A program made the position numbers and the translations under genes. From positions 5,419,501 through 5,483,500 of the forward strand of contig NZ_CP072827.1 of NCBI RefSeq assembly GCF_017916255.1: a stretch of 64,000 nucleotides of DNA. Direction: 5' to 3'. Source of the stretch: Streptomyces mobaraensis NBRC 13819 = DSM 40847 (GTDB lineage: Bacteria > Actinomycetota > Actinomycetes > Streptomycetales > Streptomycetaceae). Position 1 is the first letter of the stretch; the number at the start of each line of letters is the position of its first letter. The notes beneath the pieces were generated by a model. It made no database searches, had not been told where the DNA came from, and worked only from the letters and a program-made list of their open reading frames with translations. Shown in pieces: positions 55,154 to 63,403 of this stretch.

Positions 55154-57601
55154 ATGGCGACCGAGGACACGTACGGGGACGCGTACGGCGCACCTCCCTT
55201 CCACGGCGGACGGACGGCCCGGCCCGTCCCCCCGGCGCCGCGCCGGCCGCCGGCGCCCGCCCCGCCGGACGAGGTCGAGCACCCGTTCCTGACCTGGCTG
55301 CGCACCCCCAGACCGGCCGCCCAGCCCGGCGTCTGGCGCTTCGGCCACCGCCCCAAGCCGCCGGAGGAGCCCGGCCGCACCCCCGGCAGGCAACTGGCCG
55401 GCGGCGCGGTGATCTCGATGCTGTGCGGCTGGCTCGTCTGGTCCCTGCTCTGGCACGGCTACTTCGGCCCGTACTGGAAGTGGCCGCTGAAGGCGCTGGT
55501 CCCCGGCGACTGGGACGAGCTGTCCCGCGAGTGGATGCTGTCCTCCTACGTCTACTACGCCCTGTGGTTCTGCGGCCTGGTCGTCCTCTTCGCCCGTATC
55601 GGCCGTGTCCCCGAGCTGTGGCGCCGCTACGGGCGTCCCGCCTGGGCCTCCCTCAAGCGCCGGACGGGCGTCCGGCTGCCCCCCGCCCTGCTCCCCGAGC
55701 GGCCCGACCGCATCCCCCGGCCGCTGCTCGTCCGCCGCGCCGCCCTCGCGCTGGCCGGCGCGGTCGCCGCCTGGGAGCTCTGCTACGACGTCTTCGGCGA
55801 GATCTGGCTGTGGCCGCTGATGCGGGTCATCCCGGTGTCGTGGATGCGGCCGCCGATGTACTTCTACGCCAGCTACGCCTACTACACCCTCTTCATCGCC
55901 CTCTTCCTCACCACGGCCGCCCGGGTCGGCTGCTGGGGCGAGCTGTGGCGCCGGTACACGGCCCCCGACCGGCCGCCCCGGCTCCCCGGCCGGCCCGCCG
56001 GGAGCGCCGCTCCCGCCCCCGACGAGGACCCGGCCGACTGGCCCCGGCTGCGCGCCGAGGGCGCCCCCGACGCCGCCGAGCGGCTCGCCGCGGACGCCCG
56101 CCTGGGCCTGATGAACGACGTGGACCGGGCCCGGATCGAACGCGCCTGGGAGGCCGTCCGCGACCGGCCGGAGTGGCGGCCCGCCTTCACCGACGCCGTG
56201 CTGCGGGCCGGCGCCGCCGCCTGCGCCCACCCCTCCGGCGCGCGCGACCTGCCCGTCCGGGCCGCCCGGCACGACCTGGTCACCGGACAGGTCCGGATCG
56301 GCACCGCCGCCGAGGACCGGCGCAACCCCTACGACCACCGCGGCGTCGGCTGGGCGCTGGAGCCGGGCCTGCTCGGCACCTCCCTGCTCGCCGTCGGCCC
56401 GCCCGGCTGCGGCAAGACCGCCGGTCTGGTCCGGCCGGTGCTGGAGTCGCTGTGCCTCCAGGCCCTCGCCGGCCGCGCCGCCGTCGTCGCCGTCGGAGCC
56501 GCGGGCACCGATCTGGCGCCCGACGACGCGTTCGACGTGGTGATCCGCATCGGCCGGCCGGACTCCGCCTACGACCTGGACCTGTACGGCGGCACCGAGG
56601 ACCCCGACGAGGCCGCGGCGATCCTCGCGGAGGGGCTGGTCGGCGACCTCGCCGCCGCGCTCCCCGGCGGGGACGGCCGCCGCGCGGCCACCGCCCTCGC
56701 CCAGATCCTCGGCCCGTACCACGGCGCCCACGGCCGCTTCCCGTCCGTCCAGGAGCTGCGCGAGCTGCTCGACGGCTCGCCCGTGGCGCTCGACGCGCTC
56801 CGCGACCGGCTCGCGGCCACCGGCCAGGAGGCCCTGATCCGGGAGCTCGACGCGCGCGAGCGGCAGGCGCGGCGGCCCGGCGACCCGGCGCCGATGCTCG
56901 CCGACCGGGTCGCGCTGCTCGACCGCCCCGCCTTCGCGGGCTTCTTCGACACCGGCGACCCCCGGCGCACCTTCTCCCTCCGCACCCTCGAACACCCGCT
57001 GCGGGTCCGGATCGACCTGCCGGAGCGCGGGCACGCGGAGGCGTCCCGGATGCTGGCCCGGCTGATCCTCGCCCAGTTCACCGAGTCCGCCACCGCCCGC
57101 GCCGACCGCTCCCTCTTCGCCTGCCTGGTGCTCGACGACGCCACGCACACGGTGACGGCCGAGTCGGTGCGCGGCCTGCAGCGGCTGCGCTCCGCGCACG
57201 CCGGCGCGGTCCTCACCCTCCGCACGCTGGACGACGTGCCCGAGGCGCTGCGCAGCGCCCTGCTCGGCACCGTCGGCTGCCGGATGGCGTTCTCCGGCGT
57301 GACCACCTGGGACGGCGCGCGGTTCGCCGAGGTCTGGGGCAAGGAGTGGGTGGAGACCCGCGACGTCACCGACCGGCAGATCATCGCCCACGAGCCGCTC
57401 ACCCGCGCCCTGCACGTGCTCCGCCGGGTGGTCACCGGCCGCGCGGTCACCGCGCAGTCCGTCACCGTGCGCACGGTGGAGCGCGAGCGCTGGTCCGCCT
57501 CGGAGCTGGCGCACGGGGTGCCGCCGGGGCACGCGGTGCTGTCGGTGACGTCGGTGCGGGGGGCGATGACGCCGCCGGTCCTGGTGAACCTGCGGGACTG
57601 A
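55154..57601 (+). CDS. Membrane-anchored P-loop ATPase (coupling-protein-like)
   Basis: 815 residues. A disordered N-terminus (~1-75) precedes two pairs of membrane segments (~80-155 and ~190-255). The ATPase domain has Walker A GPPGCGKTAG at ~415 and Walker B CLVLDDATH near 660. Overall layout resembles TraG/VirD4-type or other membrane-bound ATPases, but no conjugation gene is nearby. ATG follows AAGGGG. At 55651-55669 the DNA carries 19 nt identical to an arm of the intergenic palindrome. Confidence 0.85.
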   Translation: MATEDTYGDAYGAPPFHGGRTARPVPPAPRRPPAPAPPDEVEHPFLTWLRTPRPAAQPGVWRFGHRPKPPEEPGRTPGRQLAGGAVISMLCGWLVWSLLWHGYFGPYWKWPLKALVPGDWDELSREWMLSSYVYYALWFCGLVVLFARIGRVPELWRRYGRPAWASLKRRTGVRLPPALLPERPDRIPRPLLVRRAALALAGAVAAWELCYDVFGEIWLWPLMRVIPVSWMRPPMYFYASYAYYTLFIALFLTTAARVGCWGELWRRYTAPDRPPRLPGRPAGSAAPAPDEDPADWPRLRAEGAPDAAERLAADARLGLMNDVDRARIERAWEAVRDRPEWRPAFTDAVLRAGAAACAHPSGARDLPVRAARHDLVTGQVRIGTAAEDRRNPYDHRGVGWALEPGLLGTSLLAVGPPGCGKTAGLVRPVLESLCLQALAGRAAVVAVGAAGTDLAPDDAFDVVIRIGRPDSAYDLDLYGGTEDPDEAAAILAEGLVGDLAAALPGGDGRRAATALAQILGPYHGAHGRFPSVQELRELLDGSPVALDALRDRLAATGQEALIRELDARERQARRPGDPAPMLADRVALLDRPAFAGFFDTGDPRRTFSLRTLEHPLRVRIDLPERGHAEASRMLARLILAQFTESATARADRSLFACLVLDDATHTVTAESVRGLQRLRSAHAGAVLTLRTLDDVPEALRSALLGTVGCRMAFSGVTTWDGARFAEVWGKEWVETRDVTDRQIIAHEPLTRALHVLRRVVTGRAVTAQSVTVRTVERERWSASELAHGVPPGHAVLSVTSVRGAMTPPVLVNLRD

Positions 57602-57707
57602 GGCCCGCCCGGTACCGGGCCGCGCCCTTTGCTCCGCTGAGGCAGAATCGGTCACAGCAGTTCATACGGGACGGCCCGGTCGCCGTGCCGCTTCCCCCGA
57701 AGGTGCC

Positions 57708-59270
57708 ATGCCCCCCACGCTCGCCTCGCTCGTCCACCACTCCTCCCTCAAGCTCACCGTGCTCGCGGGCCGGGAGCGGCTGGACACCCCCGTCCGCTGG
57801 GCGCACGTCAGCGAACTGGCGGACCCGGTGCCCTGGATGGAGGGCGGCGAACTGCTGCTGATCACCGCCATGAAGATCGACGCGGCGGATCCGGACACGG
57901 TGCGCCCCTACGTCCGGCGGCTGGTCCGGGCGGGCGTCGTCGGCCTCGGGTTCGCGGTCGGCGTCAACTACGAGCAGGTGCCGGACGCCCTCGTCGAGGC
58001 CGCGGAGGAGGCGGCGCTGCCGCTGCTGGAGGTGCCCCGGCGCACCCCCTTCATCGCCATCAGCAAGGCCGTCTCGGCCGCCATCGCCGCCGAGCAGTAC
58101 CGGGCGGTCACTGCGGGCTTCGCCGCCCAGCGGGAGCTGACCCGGGCCGCCCTCGGCCCGGACGGCCCGGCCGGGCTGCTCGCCCGGCTCGCCGCGTACC
58201 TCGACGGCTGGGCCGCCCTCTACGACGCGTCCGGCGCGGTCGTCGCCGCGGCCCCCGACTGGGCCGCCCGGCGCGCCGCCCGCTTCGGCCCGGACGTCGA
58301 GCGGCTGCGCGGCCGGCCCGCGCCCGCGAGCGCCGTCGTCGCGCCGGAGGAGGGCGACGATCGGGTCGAGCTCCAGTCCCTCGGCACCGGCCGGCGCGCC
58401 CGCGGTGTCCTCGCCGTCGGCACCGGCGCGCCGCTCGGCACCCCGGAGCGGTACGCCGTCCACTCGGCCGTCGCCCTGCTCACCCTCGCCACCGAGCGCT
58501 CCCGCGCCCTCCAGGCCGCCGAGCAGCGGCTGGGCGCGGCGGTGCTGCGGATGCTGCTGTCGGGGGAGGCGGAACACGCGCGGACGGTCGCCGGCGAGCT
58601 CTACGGGACCCTGCTCGACCGGCCCTTCCGCGTGCTCGTCGCCGAGCCGGTGCCGGCCGAGGGCTCCGACGCGTCCGCCGGCGACCCGCTCGCCGCCCTC
58701 GCCGACGCGGCGGACGCGGCGGCCAGCCGGGCGGCGGAGCCGGTGCTCGCCGTGCCGGAGGGCGGGCGGCTGGTGCTGCTGGCCCCCGACGGCGGAGCCG
58801 CGGTCGGTGCCTGCGCGGACGCCGTGCGGGCGGAGGGCGCCGGTGTCGCGCTCGGCCTGTCCGCGCCCGCCCTGCCCGGCGGCACCGCCGCCGCCCTCCG
58901 CCAGGCCGAACAGGCCCTGTCCGTCGCCCGGCGCCGGGGGCGCCCCCTCGTCGAGCACGAGGACGTCGCCGCCGGATCCGTTCTCCCGCTGCTCGGCGAC
59001 GAGGCGGTACGGGCCTTCGCCGACGGGCTGCTGCGGGCGCTGCGCGCGCACGACGCCACCGGGCGCGGGGACCTCGTCGCCTCGCTGCGGGCCTGGCTCT
59101 CGCGGCACGGGCAGTGGGACGCGGCCGCGGCCGATCTGGGGGTGCACCGGCATACGTTGCGGTACCGGATGCGGCGGGTGGAGGAGATTCTGGGGCGGTC
59201 GCTGGACGATCCGGATGTGCGGATGGAGTTGTGGCTGGCGCTCAAGGCTTCGCCGGGGGCGGGGGAGTGA
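57708..59270 (+). CDS. PucR-family transcriptional regulator
   Basis: 520 residues. N-terminal PucR domain (LKLTVLAGRERLDTPVRWAH, ELADPVPWMEGGELLLITA), a central GAF-like region, and the C-terminal HTH (VHRHTLRYRMRRVEEILGR). PucR-type GabR regulators activate GABA genes in Corynebacterium, so regulation of neighbouring gabT and gabD is likely by inference. ATG with AAGG upstream. The stop is immediately followed by repeat copy D. Confidence 0.9.
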   Translation: MPPTLASLVHHSSLKLTVLAGRERLDTPVRWAHVSELADPVPWMEGGELLLITAMKIDAADPDTVRPYVRRLVRAGVVGLGFAVGVNYEQVPDALVEAAEEAALPLLEVPRRTPFIAISKAVSAAIAAEQYRAVTAGFAAQRELTRAALGPDGPAGLLARLAAYLDGWAALYDASGAVVAAAPDWAARRAARFGPDVERLRGRPAPASAVVAPEEGDDRVELQSLGTGRRARGVLAVGTGAPLGTPERYAVHSAVALLTLATERSRALQAAEQRLGAAVLRMLLSGEAEHARTVAGELYGTLLDRPFRVLVAEPVPAEGSDASAGDPLAALADAADAAASRAAEPVLAVPEGGRLVLLAPDGGAAVGACADAVRAEGAGVALGLSAPALPGGTAAALRQAEQALSVARRRGRPLVEHEDVAAGSVLPLLGDEAVRAFADGLLRALRAHDATGRGDLVASLRAWLSRHGQWDAAAADLGVHRHTLRYRMRRVEEILGRSLDDPDVRMELWLALKASPGAGE

Positions 59271-59271
59271 G

Positions 59272-59460
59272 CCCCGGCCCCGCCCTTTCGCCGTTTCCTG
59301 GGGCTGCCGCCCCAGACCCCGCTGATCGCGGCTCCGCCGCTCGTCCTCAAACGCCGGACGGGCTGGAATTCGCGCCCGGGCGCACACTTCAGCCCGTCGG
59401 GCGCTTGAGGACAACCGCGCGGAGCGCGGTTTCGGGGGGTGCGGGGGCTCGCCCCACCGC
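59272..59460. repeat. Composite palindromic intergenic element, copy D (partly degraded)
   Basis: Core 59343-59412: arms GTCCTCAAACGCCGGACGGG and its partial complement, enlarged by a GC-rich loop containing GCGCCCGGGCGC. Left part has CCCGCCCTTTCGCCGTTTCC and TGGGGCTGCCGCCCCA; right part has AACCGCGCGGAGCGCGGTT and GGGGGCTCGCCCC, after which the outer arm is missing. Same orientation as copy C. Confidence 0.85.
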
Positions 59461-59576
59461 GCCGATCCGGCGCGCCCCTCGCGCCCACCGCTCCATCGCG
59501 GACAAACGACGCCCGTAGGGCCGCCCCCTACCGTGGGGAGCGAATCAACCACCCCCACTTCGGAAGGGCCGGACCC

Positions 59577-61031
59577 GTGACCGACACCCCCGCCCCGCAC
59601 GCGTTCTGGCTGGCCGGCCGCAAGGCCACCGGCGAGGAGACCTTCGACGTCACGAACTCCTGGGACGGCCGCCTGGTCGGCACCGTGAGCGTGCCCACCG
59701 AGGCCCAGGTGGAGGAGGCCGTGGCCGCCGCCCACGCGGTACGCGAGGAGTTCGCGGGGACGCCCGCGCACGTCCGTACGGCCGCCCTCGACCACGTCGC
59801 CAAGCGGCTGGCCGAGCGCACGGAGGAGATCGCCCAGCTGATCTCCGCCGAGAACGGCAAGCCCATCAAGTGGGCGCGCGGCGAGGTCGGCCGGGCCGTC
59901 TCCGTCTTCCGGTGGGCCGCCGAGGAGGCGCGCCGCTTCAACGCGGGTGACGCGCAGCGGCTGGACACCGACCCCGGTTCCACCGGCCGCCTGGCCCTCA
60001 CCCGCCGCTTCCCGCGCGGCGTGGTGCTCGGCATCGCGCCGTTCAACTTCCCGCTGAACCTGGCCGCCCACAAGGTCGCGCCCGCCATCGCCGTCGGCGC
60101 GCCGATCATCCTCAAGCCGGCCCCGGCGACCCCGCTGTCCTCGCTGGTCCTGGGCGAGCTGCTGGCCGAGACGGAGCTGCCGGCCGGTTCCTGGAGCGTC
60201 CTGACCGTTCCCAACGACCGCATGCCGGCCCTCGTCCAGGACGAGCGGCTGCCGGTGATCTCGTTCACCGGTTCCGGCCCGGTCGGCTGGTCCATCCTGG
60301 ACTCCGCGCCGCGCAAGCACGTCACGCTGGAGCTGGGCGGCAACGGCGCGGCCGTCGTCCTGGCCGACTGGTCCTCCGAGGCGGACCTGGACTGGGCGGC
60401 GCAGCGCATCGCCACCTTCTCCAACTACCAGGGCGGCCAGTCCTGCATCTCGGTGCAGCGCGTCATCGCCGACGCGTCGCTGTACGAGCGCCTGGTGCCC
60501 AAGGTCGTCGCGGCCGTCGAGGCCCAGGTGACCGGCGACCCGTCGGACGCGGCCACCGATGTCGGCCCGCTGGTCAGCGAGGACGCCGCCAAGCGGGTCG
60601 AGTCCTGGGTGGACGAGGCCGTCGCCGCGGGCGCGAAGCTGCTCGCCGGCGGCAAGCGCGAGGGCGCCACCTACGCCCCGACCGTGCTCGCGGACGTCCC
60701 CGCCGGTGTCACCATCGCCTGCGAGGAGGTCTTCGGACCGGTCCTGACCCTCTCCAAGGCCGACGGCGAGGAGGCCGCCTTCGCGGCCGTCAACGACTCG
60801 CCCTACGGCCTCCAGGCGGGCGTCTTCACCCACGACCTCCAGACCGCCTTCCGCGCCCACCGCGCGCTGGAGACCGGCGGCGTGGTCATCGGCGACGTCC
60901 CGTCGTACCGCGCCGACCAGATGCCCTACGGCGGCGCCAAGCAGTCCGGCGTGGGCCGCGAGGGCGTGCGCTACGCCATGGACGACTACACGTACGAGCG
61001 GGTGCTCGTCCTGACGGGCCTGGCCCTGTAA
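59577..61031 (+). CDS. gabD: Aldehyde dehydrogenase, probable succinate-semialdehyde dehydrogenase
   Basis: 484 residues. Catalytic Cys290 (QGGQSCISVQ), Glu252 (TLELGGNGA), and APFNFPLNLAAHKVAPA in the cofactor domain. Position near gabT and the PucR gene indicates oxidation of succinate semialdehyde to succinate, but other aldehydes such as phosphonoacetaldehyde or methylmalonate-type cannot be excluded. GTG start with GGAAGGG upstream. Confidence 0.85.
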   Translation: MTDTPAPHAFWLAGRKATGEETFDVTNSWDGRLVGTVSVPTEAQVEEAVAAAHAVREEFAGTPAHVRTAALDHVAKRLAERTEEIAQLISAENGKPIKWARGEVGRAVSVFRWAAEEARRFNAGDAQRLDTDPGSTGRLALTRRFPRGVVLGIAPFNFPLNLAAHKVAPAIAVGAPIILKPAPATPLSSLVLGELLAETELPAGSWSVLTVPNDRMPALVQDERLPVISFTGSGPVGWSILDSAPRKHVTLELGGNGAAVVLADWSSEADLDWAAQRIATFSNYQGGQSCISVQRVIADASLYERLVPKVVAAVEAQVTGDPSDAATDVGPLVSEDAAKRVESWVDEAVAAGAKLLAGGKREGATYAPTVLADVPAGVTIACEEVFGPVLTLSKADGEEAAFAAVNDSPYGLQAGVFTHDLQTAFRAHRALETGGVVIGDVPSYRADQMPYGGAKQSGVGREGVRYAMDDYTYERVLVLTGLAL

Positions 61032-61036
61032 CACGC

Positions 61037-61073
61037 CAGTGCGCTCCGGGCCCGCGGCCCGGAGCGCACTGTT
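61037..61073 (+). terminator. Strong terminator after gabD
   Basis: Perfect 16-bp stem CAGTGCGCTCCGGGCC/GGCCCGGAGCGCACTG with 3-nt loop CGC, followed by TTCC. It starts 5 nt after the stop. Confidence 0.85.
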
Positions 61074-61295
61074 CCCCCGTGCTGCCGGCACGTTCCCCCG
61101 ATTTTCCCCCGTGAAGCTCCGGGGTGCCGACGGGAAAGACTCTAGGGACCCGGCGGGCGGGACCCATCCCCTCGCCGGTTGAATCCCGGGTCAACCCCTG
61201 CGGTACCCGGGCCCCTCCCCTCCACCCGACGCGGCAGGCGGCGCGCCCGCGCCCGGCCGATGCCGGGCCGCGCGCCGCGCGGGTACGCTGCGGCG

Positions 61296-62552
61296 GTGCG
61301 GACGGCAGGGGCGGCAGCGGCGCGGTCGCGCGCGTGGATGCGGACGCTGGAACGGCGGTCCGCCGCCTGGCCGTTGTGGGTGCGGGACGCGCCGCTGGCG
61401 GTGTGCTGCGCCATCGCCACGGTGGTCTACGTCAGCACGCCCTCGCCCGCGAACGACCTCTGGAAGCGGCCCGACGCCCTGGCCTACGGGCTGATCTGCG
61501 TCATCAACCTGAGCCTGGCCGCCCGCCGGCTGGCGCCCGTCCTCACGTTCGTCCTGACCAGCACCCTGTGGATGGTGTTCGTCGCTTCCGGATACTGGCC
61601 GATCGTCAACAGCCTGTGCCCGATGGTGACGCTGTACGCGGTCGCGGCGAGCCGTCCCGCGCCGGTGGCCGTGGTCTGCGGCGTCTGCTGCGCCGGGTGC
61701 GCGGTGCTCTCCTCGGTGCTCGGCGACACCGACGACCTGGTGACCACGGTCGCCCAGGCCGCGGTGATGCTCCTGATCATCCTGAAGTTCGGCGGCAACG
61801 CGCGCCAGCTCGCCGACCGCAACGCCGAGTTGTCCCGCCTGGCGGCCCAACTCCGCAGGGAGCGGGAGGAGAACGCCCGCCGCGCCGTCGCCGAGGAGCG
61901 GGTCCGCATCGCCCGGGAGCTGCACGACGTGGTCGCCCACCACATGTCCGTGGTGTCGGTGCAGGCCGGGCTCGCCCGCTATGTCTTCACCAGCGATCCG
62001 GCCACCGCCCGGGACGCGCTGGGCACGATATCGGCCAGCAGCGGGGAAGCGCTGGAGGAGATGCGCCGGCTGCTGGCCGTGCTCCGGGTCGGCCCGGAGG
62101 GCGGGGACGACGGCGGGCATCCGGAAGGCGACTGCCCGTACCACCCGATGCCCGGCCTGGACCGGCTGGAGGCGACCGTGGAGCGGATGCGGGCGGTCGG
62201 CGTCCGGGTGGACCTGGAGGTCACGGGGGAGCGGCGGCCCCTGGCGGCCGGCCCCGACCTGTGCGCGTACCGCGTGGTCCAGGAGGCGCTGACCAACATC
62301 ATCAAGCACGCGGGCGCGGCCCGCGCGGTGGTGCGCGTCGCCTTCCGCCCGCACGAACTGGAACTCAGCGTCACCGACGACGGCCGGCCGTCGTCCCGCC
62401 GGCGCCGAAACGTTCCGGCCAACCCGGTGCCGTCCGGCGGGCACGGATTGATCGGCATGCGCGAGCGCGCCAGGATCTACGGGGGAAGACTCGCGGCCGG
62501 ACCGCGGGCGGACGGCGGCTTCGAGGTCCGGCTGACGCTTCCCCTCCAGTGA
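61296..62552 (+). CDS. Two-component sensor histidine kinase (NarL-system type)
   Basis: 418 residues from GTG; four to five membrane segments, then HisKA_3 with phospho-His210 (RIARELHDVVAHHMSVV) and HATPase motifs (VVQEALTNIIKHAG, GHGLIGMRERARIYGG). Senses an unknown signal in or near the membrane. A TACGCT -10 (61284-61289) lies 6 nt before the GTG, so a leaderless mRNA is likely; the frame is open to 61179. It precedes its response regulator by 21 nt. Confidence 0.9.
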   Translation: MRTAGAAAARSRAWMRTLERRSAAWPLWVRDAPLAVCCAIATVVYVSTPSPANDLWKRPDALAYGLICVINLSLAARRLAPVLTFVLTSTLWMVFVASGYWPIVNSLCPMVTLYAVAASRPAPVAVVCGVCCAGCAVLSSVLGDTDDLVTTVAQAAVMLLIILKFGGNARQLADRNAELSRLAAQLRREREENARRAVAEERVRIARELHDVVAHHMSVVSVQAGLARYVFTSDPATARDALGTISASSGEALEEMRRLLAVLRVGPEGGDDGGHPEGDCPYHPMPGLDRLEATVERMRAVGVRVDLEVTGERRPLAAGPDLCAYRVVQEALTNIIKHAGAARAVVRVAFRPHELELSVTDDGRPSSRRRRNVPANPVPSGGHGLIGMRERARIYGGRLAAGPRADGGFEVRLTLPLQ

Positions 62553-62573
62553 CCGGCGGGGGCGGGACGGATC

Positions 62574-63272
62574 ATGACCGGCGAGCAGGGCGGCGGTACC
62601 GGCATACGCGTCCTCGTCGTCGACGACCAGGTCCTCATCCGGGCCGGCGTCGCGGCCCTGCTGCGCGCGGCCCCCGGCGTGACCGTGGCCGCCGAGGCCG
62701 CCGACGGGCAGGAGGCCGTCGACCTGGCCGTCGCCCACCACCCGGACGTCGTCCTCATGGACATCCGGATGCCCGGTCTCAGCGGCATCGCCGCCACCGA
62801 GCGCATCCTCGCCGCCGGACTCGTCCCCGCGCCCAGGATCCTCGTCCTCACCACCTTCGACCTCGACGAGTACGTCTACGCCGCGCTGCGCGCCGGTGCC
62901 TCCGGCTTCCTGCTCAAGGACGCCGGGCCGCAGCGGCTGCTGGCCGCCGTCACCGCCGTGGCGGGCGGCGACACCCTGTTCTCGCCCAGCGTCACCCGCC
63001 GCCTCGTCGAGGCGTTCACCCGGCCGCGGTCCGCCCCCGAGCCCCCGCGCGGCGAGGTCCTCGACGCGCTCACCGGCCGGGAACGGGAGGTGCTGCGGCA
63101 CACCGGGCGCGGCCTGTCCAACGGCGAGATCGCCGCCGAACTCGTCATCAGCGAGGCCACCGTCAAGACCCACCTCAACCGCGCCATGGCCAAACTCGGC
63201 CTCTGCAGCCGCGCCCAGGCCGTGGTCGTCGCCTACGAGAGCGGCCTGGTGACGCCCGGCGCCCGGCACTGA
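62574..63272 (+). CDS. NarL/LuxR-type response regulator
   Basis: 232 residues. Receiver domain with Asp17-Asp18 and phospho-acceptor Asp63 (VVLMDIRMPG), Lys in FLLKDAGPQ, then a LuxR HTH (LTGREREVLRHTGRGLSNGEI, VISEATVKTHLNRAMAKLG). Partner of the kinase just upstream. No gene target is evident here. Confidence 0.94.
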   Translation: MTGEQGGGTGIRVLVVDDQVLIRAGVAALLRAAPGVTVAAEAADGQEAVDLAVAHHPDVVLMDIRMPGLSGIAATERILAAGLVPAPRILVLTTFDLDEYVYAALRAGASGFLLKDAGPQRLLAAVTAVAGGDTLFSPSVTRRLVEAFTRPRSAPEPPRGEVLDALTGREREVLRHTGRGLSNGEIAAELVISEATVKTHLNRAMAKLGLCSRAQAVVVAYESGLVTPGARH

Positions 63273-63340
63273 CGGCCGCTCCGGCCCGGCCGGAATCCCG
63301 CACGCGGTCTGGTAGACACCCCGCGAATCGGGTACATACG

Positions 63341-63357
63341 GACCGGTAGCACCGGTC
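63341..63357. promoter_or_regulatory. Palindromic operator candidate before the acyl-CoA dehydrogenase
   Basis: GACCGGT-AGC-ACCGGTC, a 7-3-7 perfect inverted repeat, with partial extra copies on either side, 47 nt upstream of the start codon. Confidence 0.4.
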
Positions 63358-63403
63358 GGTATCGACCGTGACAACCGCCACGACTCAAGCGGCGAGGTGC
63401 CCC

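Noticed and set aside
57462..61091. 1209-codon open frame on the minus strand across PucR and gabD
   Set aside because: Antisense to two clear genes; composition is typical of shadow frames in high-GC DNA.
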